Assembly: GCF_963678635.1 (NCBI RefSeq)
Contig: NC_087070.1
Location: forward strand, 23,996,933-24,043,418
Length of the DNA: 46,486 bases
Direction of reading: 5' to 3'
Origin: Symsagittifera roscoffensis
Taxonomy: Eukaryota; Xenacoelomorpha; Acoela; Convolutidae
In this document: positions 30,501 through 42,806 of the stretch, piece by piece
Numbering within the stretch: the first letter of the stretch is position 1
Layout: each line of letters starts with the position of its first letter
Notes under the pieces: model-generated
Database searches by the model: none
What the model saw: only the letters and a program-made list of their open reading frames with translations
Told to the model about the DNA's origin: nothing
Made by a program: the position numbers and the translations under genes

Positions 30501-30769
30501 GCAATTGAATGACTGTGTTGCCGTGGTATTGCTATTTTTCGTACAAGATCGTCAACTTCCCTTGTAGTTCGATCGACCATTTCTGAAACTAGTCTTTTCA
30601 TTGTTCGATATTTGTTTGCCAATTCTTTTCCTGCTATTTCGGCAAAAAATTTGGCGTCCACATTTTTTCGATCATTATCTGATGCTATCGAATAGCGATT
30701 CCACAATTGTTGATCCATACTTTTCTCGGTCGTCGAAAAGCCGTTTGTCTTATCGGGCGAGTCGTTCAT
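27544..30769 (-). pseudogene. Gene G, unit P1, broken
   Basis: Same block order and intron as P0. It differs by one more T in a T run at about 29890, which shifts frame in the LRVDIW block, and by a one-base-longer run near 28563 that links HVFEGVWKNEVAV to the next block. It has TGG where P0 has its second TGA after LRVDIW. The frame GPTTAGDQELGWLYSQTN to CPDATHM (28814-29179) is complete here but broken in P0, so units have decayed separately. Confidence 0.6.
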
Positions 30770-31106
30770 TCGTATAACGTTTCATACGCGTCGGTTTGTG
30801 CGTCTCGATTCGTATCTCGGTTATTTGACTGTCAAGTCGTATTTCGGTTTGTTTGTCGATACGTCAAAAATTGCATTGGTTTTGTCGATATTCTTGTCGG
30901 TTTTATTCGTCGGAATTGTTTCAGGTGCAGTAATGAATGAAATTAGAAGATTTGCAAACTGAATTTGAAAGAGGTGCAATGATGAATGAATAGAGGGTGT
31001 TACTTAAATTCTCCATATCCGAGGAATTACCAATTTGCTTAATTGGAAATTTAATTTTGATATCTGGTGTGATTTTTAACTTGGCCTAACCGGCTTGGCC
31101 AAACTC

Positions 31107-31142
31107 ATCGAAACAATTATGAAGCGTCATAATTGTTTCGAT
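31107..31142. repeat. Perfect 16-bp stem hairpin, P1 first copy
   Basis: Identical to the hairpin at 25232-25267, placed upstream of gene G of P1. Confidence 0.95.
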
Positions 31143-31381
31143 ACTTTTTAAGCCGTCAACTAAAATAGTCACTAATTGTTTCATGAGTTTGATCAATTTG
31201 TTTTTCAAGTGCTAGTTTTCGTATTTGTGATTATCATACGCTCCTCATATACATTCCTCATTTTTCCTGTTATATGGCCCAACATTTTGCTAACTTGAAA
31301 AAAAGTGTTCCACTTTCTAAGTTATTTTTACAGTAAAAAAAATCGATAATTAGATAATCTTTTCTGAATTTTATGTGTACT

Positions 31382-31700
31382 GGCGCCGTTTAGTTTATTA
31401 ACCCACCTCAAATACGGAAATAGTCCGTTCAGTTTTGCAAATTTCAAAGCTGAGAGGAGTTAAAAGCGCCATTCAGTCTATTGCTCATCCCAAATACTGA
31501 AGTAGTAGTTCGTTCTAGGTTTGTAAAATCTCAAATCTTGACTGAGAGGAAGGAATAATGGCGCCGTGCAGTCTATACCAAATACTAAATACTGAAAATC
31601 TCAAATCTTGACCGAAAGGAATGTGTGATGACGCCGCGCAGTCTTTTTTTTTTGCCCATCCTAAAAACTGAAATAGTTTGTTCTAATTTTGCAAAATCTC
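31382..31700. repeat. Degenerate 80-100-bp tandem repeat, about 3.5 copies
   Basis: Each unit has a GGCGCCG or close variant (31383, 31561, 31632), CAGTCT, CAAATACTGAA and TTTTGCAAAATCTCAAATC-like stretches, then GAGAGGAA. Second copy at 40082-40400. Confidence 0.7.
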
Positions 31701-31844
31701 AATAGTTCTTGTTGCAGTTCAAATCAACCTCAATCACTGATCAGTTCGTTCCAATTTCGGTTCAATTCCGTTCCAATTTACAGTACAAGATTTAACACAA
31801 TGAGAAAATCTCAATATACACTGACAATTTTTTTGAGGTTGCAA

Positions 31845-32082
31845 AATCCCAAATACTGACAAAATCCCAATTAATGACAAAGTCCCAAATACTGACAAAA
31901 TCCCAATACTGAAAAAAACCCAAATACTGAAAAAATCCCAAATTACTGACAAATTCCCAATTAATGATAAAGTCCAAAATGCTTTTTTGTCAGTGTTTAA
32001 GATTTAGCAGAATTGCAACGATATATAATCAGTATTTGGGACCTTGCAGAGCTGCAACAAACTATAATCAGTATTTGGGATT
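31845..32082. repeat. AAATACTGA array with inverted counterpart
   Basis: About eight units of TCCCAAATACTGACAAAA type (31845-31975). They are followed by TCAGTATTTGGGA, the reverse complement of the core, twice at about 32030 and 32070. The minus-strand frames over it (for example 31734-31952) encode periodic WDF/SIW repeats and are not genes. Confidence 0.85.
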
Positions 32083-32180
32083 TTAATATAGGGGGATTTT
32101 AATAAGGTACAAAATCCGTGGGGGCAATTTAGAGGGGCATATCTTTTTAGGGTGATATTCCTTATAGTAGGCAACCCGGG

Positions 32181-32271
32181 TCGTTACAAAGCAGAGGGGA
32201 GAAAATAACACGATCCAAAACCGTGGTTTTGATTCCTGGTTTTTTCTCCCCTTTATGGTACCTTGTAACGA
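32181..32271. repeat. Foldback hairpin in block C
   Basis: TCGTTACAA pairs with TTGTAACGA, AGGGGAGAAAA with TTTTCTCCCCT, and AAACC with GGTTT at the centre. Second copy at 40881-40971. Confidence 0.85.
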
Positions 32272-33028
32272 ATATGCCATCAAGATTTTTAACTCAAATT
32301 ATTATTTCTTGAAAATTGACTTTTTAGTATTGAAAAACCGCGGTTGATCCTATCAATTTAAAATAAATTATTTTCAGATCTGACTCGGTTTTTTTCTGAT
32401 TTGATTTCCTTTATCCATTACCGATCAATCCGATATATGACTGGCTACGAGGGCAAAGATAAGTTTATCATAACCCCTAACGTTAAACTAAGAATACTAA
32501 CGGGTCTGGTGACCTGGTGGTGGAAAAAATGGCTCCCAAACAAGATGTTAAGAGATCAAATCCGCGACTCTGCAGGATAGTTTTAAAACAACGAAGTCAA
32601 CGTGCATCACAATTATTGTGGCCTAAAAGATGTTTTTTTTTTAAAAAAGCGTATTTTATAAGCAATTTTAAGGCTCGCATTTAAGGTACGGGTTTCACAT
32701 CCTTAAAAGTATCACAAACTTGATGTGGCAAACGTTCTAAGATACTTGACCCTGGTTTCTCAAAAATTGATTAAGATAGTGATTAAGAATTTGCGGATTC
32801 CACTAAAATTATTGGATCTTTTTCCTTTTCCCCCACCTACCAAATGAATCAATTTTATATTGTATGGTTGGCTTTGCTTTTGTAACGAAGGCTAACGAGG
32901 TCATAGCCTAACTCTAGTCCGCATACCGTTTTTGTAATAAAATCGATAATATTTTTAAAAATCACTGTCTAAATAATAATCCTTTCTTGGACTGATTTTG
33001 TTTTTCTTATCCAGAGTGCGATCTATAT

Positions 33029-33592
33029 GGCGTTGCGTAAATAAGGATGCGGTTGCAGAAATTCTTGATGGTTCTGAGGGTGATGGAAGAGCTAATGGTT
33101 GTGAGATTGCTGACTCTGTTGATGTCGGGGTTCTTGATGAATTTCCTAACTGTTCTAAGGGCGGTGTCAATTTTTTCTGACGGTTTATAACACTAAAAAG
33201 TGAGTATTCGGGTAGCATTGTTTCTGAAAAGAGTGAAACTTGGCCAGGTTCCTCCGTTTTTTGTTCCACGGTATTTCCTTGAAGCTCCGTAGGATTAACA
33301 TCTGTATGTTTCCTGCTGCTAGTGCAATTGAATGACTGTGTTGCCGTGGTATTGCTATTTTTCGTACAAGATCGTCAACTTCCCTTGTAGTTCGATCGAC
33401 CATTTCTGAAACTAGTCTTTTCAATGTTCGATATTTGTTTGCCAATTCTTTTCCTGCTATTTCGGCAAAAAATTTGGCGTCCACATTTTTTCAATCATTA
33501 TCTGATGCTATCGAATAGCGATTCCACAATAGTTGATCCATACTTTTCTCGGTCGTCGAAAAGCCGTTTGTCGTATCGGGCGAGTCGTTCAT
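33029..33592 (-). pseudogene. Truncated 5' copy of gene G in P1, chimeric end
   Basis: It matches the first 560 bases of gene G, then switches into block C after SATASLFTQRHI, giving a new tail (DRTLDKKNKISPRKD). A TGA replaces CGA at 33491-33493 (Arg to stop), which looks like CpG decay, and the same change is in the P2 copy. Not functional. Confidence 0.75.
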
Positions 33593-33929
33593 TCGTATAA
33601 CGTTTCATACGCGTCGGTTTGTGCGTCCCGATTCGTATATCGGTTATTTGACTGTCAAGTCGTATTTAGGTTTGTTTGTCGATACGTCAAAAATTGTATT
33701 GGTTTTGTCAATATTCTTGTCGGTTTTATTCGTCGGAATTGTTTCAGGTGCAGTAATGAATGAATTTAGAAGATTTGCAAACTGAATTTGAAAGAGGTGC
33801 AATGATGAATGAATAGAGGGTGTTACTTAAATTATCCATATCCGAGGAATTACCAATTTGCTTAATTGGAAATTTAATTTTGATCTCTGGTGTGATTTTT
33901 AACTTGGCCTAACCGGCTTGGCCAAACTC

Positions 33930-33965
33930 ATCGAAACAATTATGAAGCGTCATAATTGTTTCGAT
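33930..33965. repeat. Perfect 16-bp stem hairpin, P1 second copy
   Basis: Upstream of the truncated G copy. Confidence 0.95.
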
Positions 33966-34106
33966 ACTTTTTAAGCCGTCAACTAAAATAGTCACTAATT
34001 GTTTCATGAGTTTGATCAATTGGTTTTTCAAATGCTAGTTTTTGTATTTGTGATTATCATACGCTCCTCATATACATTCCTCATTTTTCCTGTTATACGG
34101 CCCATA

Positions 34107-35008
34107 TAATCGAAAACGAAATGCTTTTGTAGTTAAGAAGCGCGAATTATTTAGCTGTATACAAGAAGTAATAGCAGCAATAAATCTAAGATTAACTGAA
34201 GCTAAAGAGCTATCGATCCGAATTTGACCAATCCCATCGCTTGAATTACTCGTTCCCGACGGGAGAACAGTATTTCCAATTGAATTTACAGCGACTGACG
34301 ATGGGTCTAAATTTGTTTTACTTAAAACGGTAAAATTTTGCAGAAAAATTTTCTTTTTCGACTGTGTTAGTTAATAGTGAATATATCTATAGAGCTGGAA
34401 GGTGAAAATTGTGGCGATGACTACAATTGTGAAAGCCATAACCACAACCAGAATCTACCACAAGGTTGAATGTCAACTTCCAAGGGATCAACTGTACAGG
34501 TTGACATTGAACTTCGGCATAGGCTATGTTTTTGACGTTTGATCCCTAGGAAAAGTTGACGTTGAACCTTATTTTGATAGCTGCAAATTTGAGTCTATGG
34601 CTGCTCCGAATAAATTTGAATTTGCATTCTAGGGCGTTCACGTATTGATTCGTATTATGCCATAGTTTTAAAATTACAACTACGACTAGGTTTCACTGTT
34701 AATCCATTTTGTAAAGAAAATGGAATCAGTTCTTACAAAAAAACAGCTTATACATAAAAATTTGCATGGCTGAATCAAACCAAAATCACTAAAACTGTTA
34801 CAAAATCTTTTATCCCTAGGCATTTTGTTAATTAATTATGCAATTTAACAAATCGAATTTTTTGGTTTGGCAGTTTCAATTAGTTGCGTTAAGCCGCAAG
34901 CATGACTGTTTATGATAGGGCTACAAGGATTTGCTGGAATATGTCAAAATTATGGGAAGCGGAGCAAAAAGCAGAATAGTCTAAGGGCAGATTGGGTTCA
35001 AAAACCTA
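34107..35008. repeat. Block R, copy 4 of 5
   Basis: Hairpin at 34462-34570. No gene. Confidence 0.85.
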
Positions 35009-35038
35009 ATGTATGATACACATAAGAAAATTAAACTT

Positions 35039-35528
35039 AAAAATCAAAATGGCCGTTTTCAATCAAATTTTAAATTCTCAAAGGGTTTATCCACGAATTT
35101 TTTTGAGTAATGATTTTAAAATTTGTTCCTGGATTCCACAGACAATGATTAAAGGTTTGTTCGTAAATTCCGCATTCGTTGTTCTAGCTATCTTAATAGC
35201 TCAATGCTGCTGGGTTATCAAATTACAGATTTACAAATCAAAATGGCTATTTTACTCAGAACTTTAATTTTATATTTATTTTCTAAAAGGGTATATCCAG
35301 GAATTTTTTTAAGTAGTGATTCAAGATTTGTTCGTGGGTTCCATAGACAAGGGTTAAGTTATTTTTTCGTAATTTCCGCTTTCGTTGTTCTAGCTAGCCA
35401 TTGCTCAAGCTGGTTATTGCTGGATATCTCACTTACAATCTGCGGAATCCGATAACAGTTTGTGGAATCGATAAAAACAAACTGTCGCTCTCTAATACAA
35501 ATTTATTTTAGATGAGATCATATAAAAC
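35039..35528. repeat. LTR-like block L in unit P2
   Basis: Two modules as in P0 and P1. Confidence 0.8.
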
Positions 35529-36242
35529 AGATACTCGGGTCCCCTGACATTTTCCGGAGGTGAGAATTAACCGGCATTGAGGATATCATCTGGGAGCCAC
35601 CCAGGCTCCTTGTCGCCCGAAATTGGAACAAGTCAGATACTCATGTTCACGAAAGGGGTGCGGGACATCAAGCTGATGAGATTTCAAGCCGAAACCCAAA
35701 GTTAGGGACTATAAGCCTAATAGTTCAAAAACCGGCTGATATTATTAACGGATGCCAATGAAAAAATAGCGATTTGAGGTGCTTGTAAAGTTTCAGTTTC
35801 GGCCTGAAGTCCCTCCGGCTTGAAGTCACGTCGGCTTGTTGTACTAGAACCCACAAAAGTACCCCAAGAAAGGCCCCCGACGGGATATGTAGGGCATACC
35901 ACTAGAGTGGGTTACTTGAACGTCGTTTTAACACTGAACTCGTCAAAATTGATCTCTCAAGCGTTGTGAGCTGAGTACTATGTGGGCTGAGTTTGTTCAG
36001 CTACACGAGGGGGTTAGTTGGGGTTCAGTATTTAGAATCTGCGGTGATTTTTGAGCTCTTTGTGTCCCTAGAGCCACGATGGCAGAAACTTCACTTTCAC
36101 CGCTAGTTTGACATTGCTCCATCAGAAGTGGTCGCTTGTCATTGACGTAAATAGCTTTAAAAAATTATTCCATGGATGTAGCTGATCAGATGCCGGATCA
36201 ATAACTGAACCAGAGTAAGAGAGTCAACTAAGTTTTCTAGCT

Positions 36243-39200
36243 TCAAAAACTTGAAATCACTACCCGCAAATTTATGCAGGTGACAGTTTTTTTGCCAGCT
36301 CTTTCGTTTGGTTTTTGCCCAGTATCACTAGATTCCAAATCAGTTGTTGACTCATTTTTAGCTACTCGGTTTTGCAACCGCTCCTCTGCAGTCATCGTTC
36401 CTTTGAACAAATCTTCGTCATCTTTCAACAGAAGAAAGGAGTTAGGTGTCTTGAAATGTTCCCGAAGAATGGTTTGAGCATTGTCTTTGGTTAGGACAGC
36501 ACCTCATAAATCATGGATCCATTTTTCCACGATAGCTTGTGGTACTAGATTCAGTTTTGCTTTCTTTCCCGCAATTGCTGCCGCTGTACACCCGAAAGTA
36601 CCCAACACATAAAATCGCAAACCAGAAAGCAGCAGATTAGATGGACGCTTTTCACCGACGGCAACTTTCGGAAAATCTAGATTTTTTTGACATATTTGTA
36701 AACACGAAGGGATTGGATTGGTTTCTCCCAAGACGTCTCCCGCATTGCTTAGAAAAATACGTGTGCACTTGCCAGATTTGATGATTTTGCAGAATGAAAA
36801 GAAAACATTTTGAGGAATAATGGGTCTTGGTTATGCAATCTTCCTCCGCCTCGCATTGTCCTACTTTGAAAATCTTTGTTCGCATGGTGGTTGGGTTTTT
36901 CGAGAGCTTCGCAAAAATGATCCCAGGGACTTCGTAAAAAATTGCTCACCACAAGCTGTGGCATTAGGACTATTTTTAGTTTGTATGGAGTCAATCCTTG
37001 TTCTCCAAAGCTAAGCACTGAAACTTGATAGTAAATTTCAGCCCACTTTTTGTACTCTATAGCGTTGGAATCACCTCTTGCTCTTAGTAATTTCGTGCAT
37101 TCATTCAAGCATTTTCTCAAAAGTTCACTGGATTTTTTAGTGGTGATGCACCCGAGGGTTCTTCCAGGAACTTTTGAGACTAGACTCGGGTAGATAGCTT
37201 GCAGCACTTTTACAGACCTAACGTACGTATCTGTGTTTTCTTTGGGGCGAACAGCAACTTCGTTTTTCCATACTCCTTCAAAGACATGTGCTAGCCTCTT
37301 TCATTTCTTCTTTGTCAGCGATGGCAGTCATTGCACAGATTCTAGAAAGAAAGACTGCAACTACTTCGTCTGTTCCTCCTATTGAGACAGTGGTGAAATG
37401 AAAAAATGGCTTTTTGACCCCCCGTCTGGTCAGATTTTCCTCAAAGCGCTGAATGGCAAACATTTCGTGAGGATGCATATCATCGGTTATTTTTTGTGCC
37501 ATTTTACGGGTATCTATTTCCACATACGAGTAATCATGTGGGTGGCATCTGGACAAACGCATCGAATGTCTTCAACGCGGACCAGTGACGTCACGGGTAA
37601 CTTTTTTCGAAATGGCACATTGAGTTCAGTTCTTTTACCAGTCTCTGGCTCGCGAGTTAGTGGGCGGAAGTCTGTAGTGTCATTTGAAACGTACAGTGGG
37701 AGCCACGAGACTGTATCAGATGACTGCTCATCGGAGAAAGCAATAATCACCCGCAACAAAAAAGATGAATCGCCACTATAGGTCTGCATTGCTCCTAACT
37801 GTCTTAGGGAATTTGTTTGGCTGTACAACCAACCTAATTCTTGGTCGCCTGCTGTGGTGGGACCAACGTTCTGCTCCATAGCTTATCTGCTGTCTTTTCC
37901 ACGGTACGCTGAATTTAGTGATAAAACTAATCAAAGGGGTACGTGCATTCAAAAATTTGAATTCTCAGTGTTTTAAGCCTTGACTGTGGATTTGATTAAC
38001 AATGATATACTATTTGTTCTTAAATTTTGCACTGGCTTTTGTTCGTGTGCAGAAATATTTTGCGCTCTGCTCCATTTGACAAAAATTACTTTTTTGAAGA
38101 TGGTACTGCGTAGAGCCAAAGTGCCTTATTTAGTTAAAGAGCAAATAAAGTTAACCATGCTGACAATAGAGAACATATAAGCAATGCCGAGACTAATAAT
38201 CTTGAGAGATTTTTTTCCAAAACAAAATTGACTAACCTGTGAAACAGAAAACGCTGCTAGTCGACTGTACGCTAATGTCGACATCGAGGAGCCTGAACAC
38301 GAGCCTGGTAACCTCCACACCATAAATCTCCCAGCTCTCTCACCAGATATCCACGCGTAATCCTTGAAGCTTCATTGTTTTCAGTAATTGAAACGCAACT
38401 GCTTCGACGCAAGAAACTAGGTCACTTCGAAATCCAGGAAATGTTTTTTCGGGCTTACAGAAGTTTGTAAAAAGAAACACTATTTCGGTTGTTGCTCGAC
38501 GAACGTCTCTAGGAGAAGGAATGAATAATTTGAGGCCTGTAACTTCAAGCTGAGATCGAATAGTGTTGATAATATTGTCATTGTTTCCGTTTTTTTGTCG
38601 CCTTAGCCAAAGCGTAATTGAAACCTTCCAAAGATCCCCGTTTTTTGAATAAGCGAGTAACCATAAAACGGGTCAAAAAAGTACGTCTACACTTTTTGCG
38701 ACCCCTTTTACCGAGTTTTTTCTCTGAGAGTCTTTTCTAGCTTCTTCTATTAGTCCTTGGAGGCTAATTCTATGACATCGGCCATAAAACAGAATTTGGC
38801 ACCAAAATCTTTCAGACCCTTTTGGAGTGCGCCATTCTTGTATTTTCTCCAGTGCTCTCTTTCGAGTAGTCTTGCGAGGAATCACATGCTTCAAAAATTG
38901 AATATGGCGTTGCCTAAATAAGGATGCGGTTGCAGAAATTCTTGATGGTTCTGAGGGTGATGGAAGAGCTAATGGTTGTGAGATTGCTGACTCTGTTGAT
39001 GTCGGGGTTCTTGATGAATTTCCTAACTGTTCTAAGGGCGGTGTCAATCTTTTCTGACGGTTTATAACACTAAAAAGTGAGTATTCGGGTAGCATTGTTT
39101 CTGAAAAGAGTGAAACTTGGCCAGGTTCCTCCGTTTTTTGTTCCACGGTATTTCCTTGAAGCTCCGTAGGATTAACATCTGTATGTTTCCTGCTGCTACT

Positions 39201-39469
39201 GCAATTGAATGACTGTGTTGCCGTGGTATTGCTATTTTTCGTACAAGATCGTCAACTTCCCTTGTAGTTCGATCGACCATTTCTGAAACTAGTCTTTTCA
39301 TTGTTCGATATTTGTTTGCCAATTCTTTTCCTGCTATTTCGGCAAAAAATTTGGCGTCCACATTTTTTCGATCATTATCTGATGCTATCGAATAGCGATT
39401 CCACAATTGTTGATCCATACTTTTCTCGGTCGTCGAAAAGCCGTTTGTCTTATCGGGCGAGTCGTTCAT
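36243..39469 (-). pseudogene. Gene G, unit P2, broken
   Basis: Carries the same frame breaks as P1, including the seven-T run and the TGA after LRVDIW. The intron is at 37909-38236. P1 and P2 share their lesions, so duplication came after decay. Confidence 0.6.
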
Positions 39470-39806
39470 TCGTATAACGTTTCATACGCGTCGGTTTGTG
39501 CGTCTCGATTCGTATCTCGGTTATTTGACTGTCAAGTCGTATTTCGGTTTGTTTGTCGATACGTCAAAAATTGCATTGGTTTTGTCGATATTCTTGTCGG
39601 TTTTATTCGTCGGAATTGTTTCAGGTGCAGTAATGAATGAAATTAGAAGATTTGCAAACTGAATTTGAAAGAGGTGCAATGATGAATGAATAGAGGGTGT
39701 TACTTAAATTCTCCATATCCGAGGAATTACCAATTTGCTTAATTGGAAATTTAATTTTGATATCTGGTGTGATTTTTAACTTGGCCTAACCGGCTTGGCC
39801 AAACTC

Positions 39807-39842
39807 ATCGAAACAATTATGAAGCGTCATAATTGTTTCGAT
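39807..39842. repeat. Perfect 16-bp stem hairpin, P2 first copy
   Basis: Same arms and loop as at 25232. Confidence 0.95.
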
Positions 39843-39982
39843 ACTTTTTAAGCCGTCAACTAAAATAGTCACTAATTGTTTCATGAGTTTGATCAATTTG
39901 TTTTTCAAGTGCTAGTTTTCGTATTTGTGATTATCATACGCTCCTCATATACATTCCTCATTTTTCCTGTTATATGGCCCAA

Positions 39983-41728
39983 CATTTTGCTAACTTGAAA
40001 AAAAGTGTTCCACTTTCTAAGTTATTTTTACAGTAAAAAAAATCGATAATTAGATAATCTTTTCTGAATTTTATGTGTACTGGCGCCGTTTAGTTTATTA
40101 ACCCACCTCAAATACGGAAATAGTCAGTTCAGTTTTGCAAATTTCAAAGCTGAGAGGAGTTAAAAGCGCCATTCAGTCTATTGCTCATCCCAAATACTGA
40201 AGTAGTAGTTCGTTCTAGGTTTGTAAAATCTCAAATCTTGACTGAGAGGAAGGAATAATGGCGCCGTGCAGTCTATACCAAATACTAAATACTGAAAATC
40301 TCAAATCTTGACCGAAAGGAATGTGTGATGACGCCGCGCAGTCTTTTTTTTTTGCCCATCCTAAAAACTGAAATAGTTTGTTCTAATTTTGCAAAATCTC
40401 AATAGTTCTTGTTGCAGTTCAAATCAACCTCAATCACTGATCAGTTCGTTCCAATTTCGGTTCAATTCCGTTCCAATTTACAGTACAAGATTTAACACAA
40501 TGAGAAAATCTCAATATACACTGACAATTTTTTTGAGGTTGCAAAATCCCAAATACTGACAAAATCCCAATTAATGGCAAAGTCCCAAATACTGACAAAA
40601 TCCCAATACTGAAAAAAACCCAAATACTGAAAAAATCCCAAATTACTGACAAAATCCCAATTAATGATAAAGTCCAAAATGCTTTTTTGTCAGTGTTTAA
40701 GATTTAGCAGAATTGCAACGATATATAATCAGTATTTGGGACCTTGCAGAGCTGCAACAAACTATAATCAGTATTTGGGATTTTAAAATAGGGGGATTTT
40801 AATAAGGTACAAAATCCGTGGGGGCAATTTAGAGGGGCATATCTTTTTAGGGTGATATTCCTTATAGTAGGCAACCCGGGTCGTTACAAAGCAGAGGGGA
40901 GAAAATAACACGATCCAAAACCGTGGTTTTGATTCCTGGTTTTTTCTCCCCTTTATGGTACCTTGTAACGAATATGCCATCAAGATTTTTAACTCAAATT
41001 ATTATTTCTTGAAAATTGACTTTTTAGTATTGAAAAACCGCGGTTGATCCTATCAATTTAAAATAAATTATTTTCAGATCTGACTCGGTTTTTTTCTGAT
41101 TTGATTTCCTTTATCCATTACCGATCAATCCGATATATGACTGGCTACGAGGGCAAAGATAAGTTTATCATAACCCCTAACGTTAAACTAAGAAAACTAA
41201 CGGGTCTGGTGACCTGGTGGTGGAAAAAATGGCTCCCAAACAAGATGTTAAGAGATCAAATCCGCGACTCTGCAGGATAGTTTTAAAACAACGAAGTCAA
41301 CGTGCATCACAATTATTGTGGCCTAAAAGATGTTTTTTTTTTAAAAAAGCGTATTTTATAAGCAATTTTAAGGCTCGCATTTAAGGTACGGGTTTCACAT
41401 CCTTAAAAGTATCACAAACTTGATGTGGCAAACGTTCTAAGATACTTGACCCTGGTTTCTCAAAAATTGATTAAGATAGTGATTAAGAATTTGCGGATTC
41501 CACTAAAATTATTGGATCTTTTTCCTTTTCCCCCACCTACCAAATGAATCAATTTTATATTGTATGGTTGGCTTTGCTTTTGTAACGAGGGCTAACGAGG
41601 TCATAGCCTAACTCTAGTCCGCATACCGTTTTTGTAATAAAATCGATAATATTTTTAAAAATCACTGTCTAAATAATAATCCTTTCTTGGACTGATTTTG
41701 TTTTTCTTATCCAGAGTGCGATCTATAT
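39983..41728. repeat. Block C, copy 2
   Basis: Same nested repeats as 31283-33028: degenerate repeat 40082-40400, AAATACTGA array 40545-40675 with inverted cores near 40730 and 40770, foldback 40881-40971. No gene. Confidence 0.85.
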
Positions 41729-42292
41729 GGCGTTGCGTAAATAAGGATGCGGTTGCAGAAATTCTTGATGGTTCTGAGGGTGATGGAAGAGCTAATGGTT
41801 GTGAGATTGCTGACTCTGTTGATGTCGGGGTTCTTGATGAATTTCCTAACTGTTCTAAGGGCGGTGTCAATTTTTTCTGACGGTTTATAACACTAAAAAG
41901 TGAGTATTCGGGTAGCATTGTTTCTGAAAAGAGTGAAACTTGGCCAGGTTCCTCCGTTTTTTGTTCCACGGTATTTCCTTGAAGCTCCGTAGGATTAACA
42001 TCTGTATGTTTCCTGCTGCTACTGCAATTGAATGACTGTGTTGCCGTGGTATTGCTATTTTTCGTACAAGATCGTCAACTTCCCTTGTAGTTCGATCGAC
42101 CATTTCTGAAACTAGTCTTTTCAATGTTCGATATTTGTTTGCCAATTCTTTTCCTGCTATTTCGGCAAAAAATTTGGCGTCCACATTTTTTCAATCATTA
42201 TCTGATGCTATCGAATAGCGATTCCACAATAGTTGATCCATACTTTTCTCGGTCGTCGAAAAGCCGTTTGTCGTATCGGGCGAGTCGTTCAT
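41729..42292 (-). pseudogene. Truncated 5' copy of gene G in P2, chimeric end
   Basis: Same junction, same TGA (42191-42193) and same chimeric tail as the P1 fragment. Confidence 0.75.
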
Positions 42293-42629
42293 TCGTATAA
42301 CGTTTCATACGCGTCGGTTTGTGCGTCCCGATTCGTATATCGGTTATTTGACTGTCAAGTCGTATTTAGGTTTGTTTGTCGATACGTCAAAAATTGTATT
42401 GGTTTTGTCAATATTCTTGTCGGTTTTATTCGTCGGAATTGTTTCAGGTGCAGTAATGAATGAATTTAGAAGATTTGCAAACCGAATTTGAAAGAGGTGC
42501 AATGATGAATGAATAGAGGGTGTTACTTAAATTATCCATATCCGAGGAATTACCAATTTGCTTAATTGGAAATTTAATTTTGATCTCTGGTGTGATTTTT
42601 AACTTGGCCTAACCGGCTTGGCCAAACTC

Positions 42630-42665
42630 ATCGAAACAATTATGAAGCGTCATAATTGTTTCGAT
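42630..42665. repeat. Perfect 16-bp stem hairpin, P2 second copy
   Basis: Same arms and loop as at 25232. Confidence 0.95.
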
Positions 42666-42806
42666 ACTTTTTAAGCCGTCAACTAAAATAGTCACTAATT
42701 GTTTCATGAGTTTGATCAATTGGTTTTTCAAATGCTAGTTTTTGTATTTGTGATTATCATACGCTCCTCATATACATTCCTCATTTTTCCTGTTATACGG
42801 CCCATA

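Larger units (their letters stand above)
31283..33028. repeat. Block C, copy 1: nested satellite-like repeats
   Basis: Absent from P0. It contains a roughly 80-100-bp degenerate repeat (31382-31700), an AAATACTGA array (31845-31975), inverted copies of its core and a foldback (32181-32271). 32272-33028 has no gene or clear repeat; the end joins a truncated G copy within CGATCTATATGGCGTTG. Confidence 0.85.
26311..35008. repeat. Tandem array unit P1 (8,698 bp)
   Basis: L, M, gene G (27544-30769), U (30770-31282), block C (31283-33028), truncated G start (33029-33592), second U (33593-34106) and R (34107-35008). Nearly identical to P2; only scattered single-base differences were noted by eye. 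Confidence 0.95.

Noticed and set aside
31734-31977. Periodic WDF/SIW-repeat proteins on the minus strand
   Set aside because: They are translations of the AAATACTGA array in several frames; no start or conserved domain.
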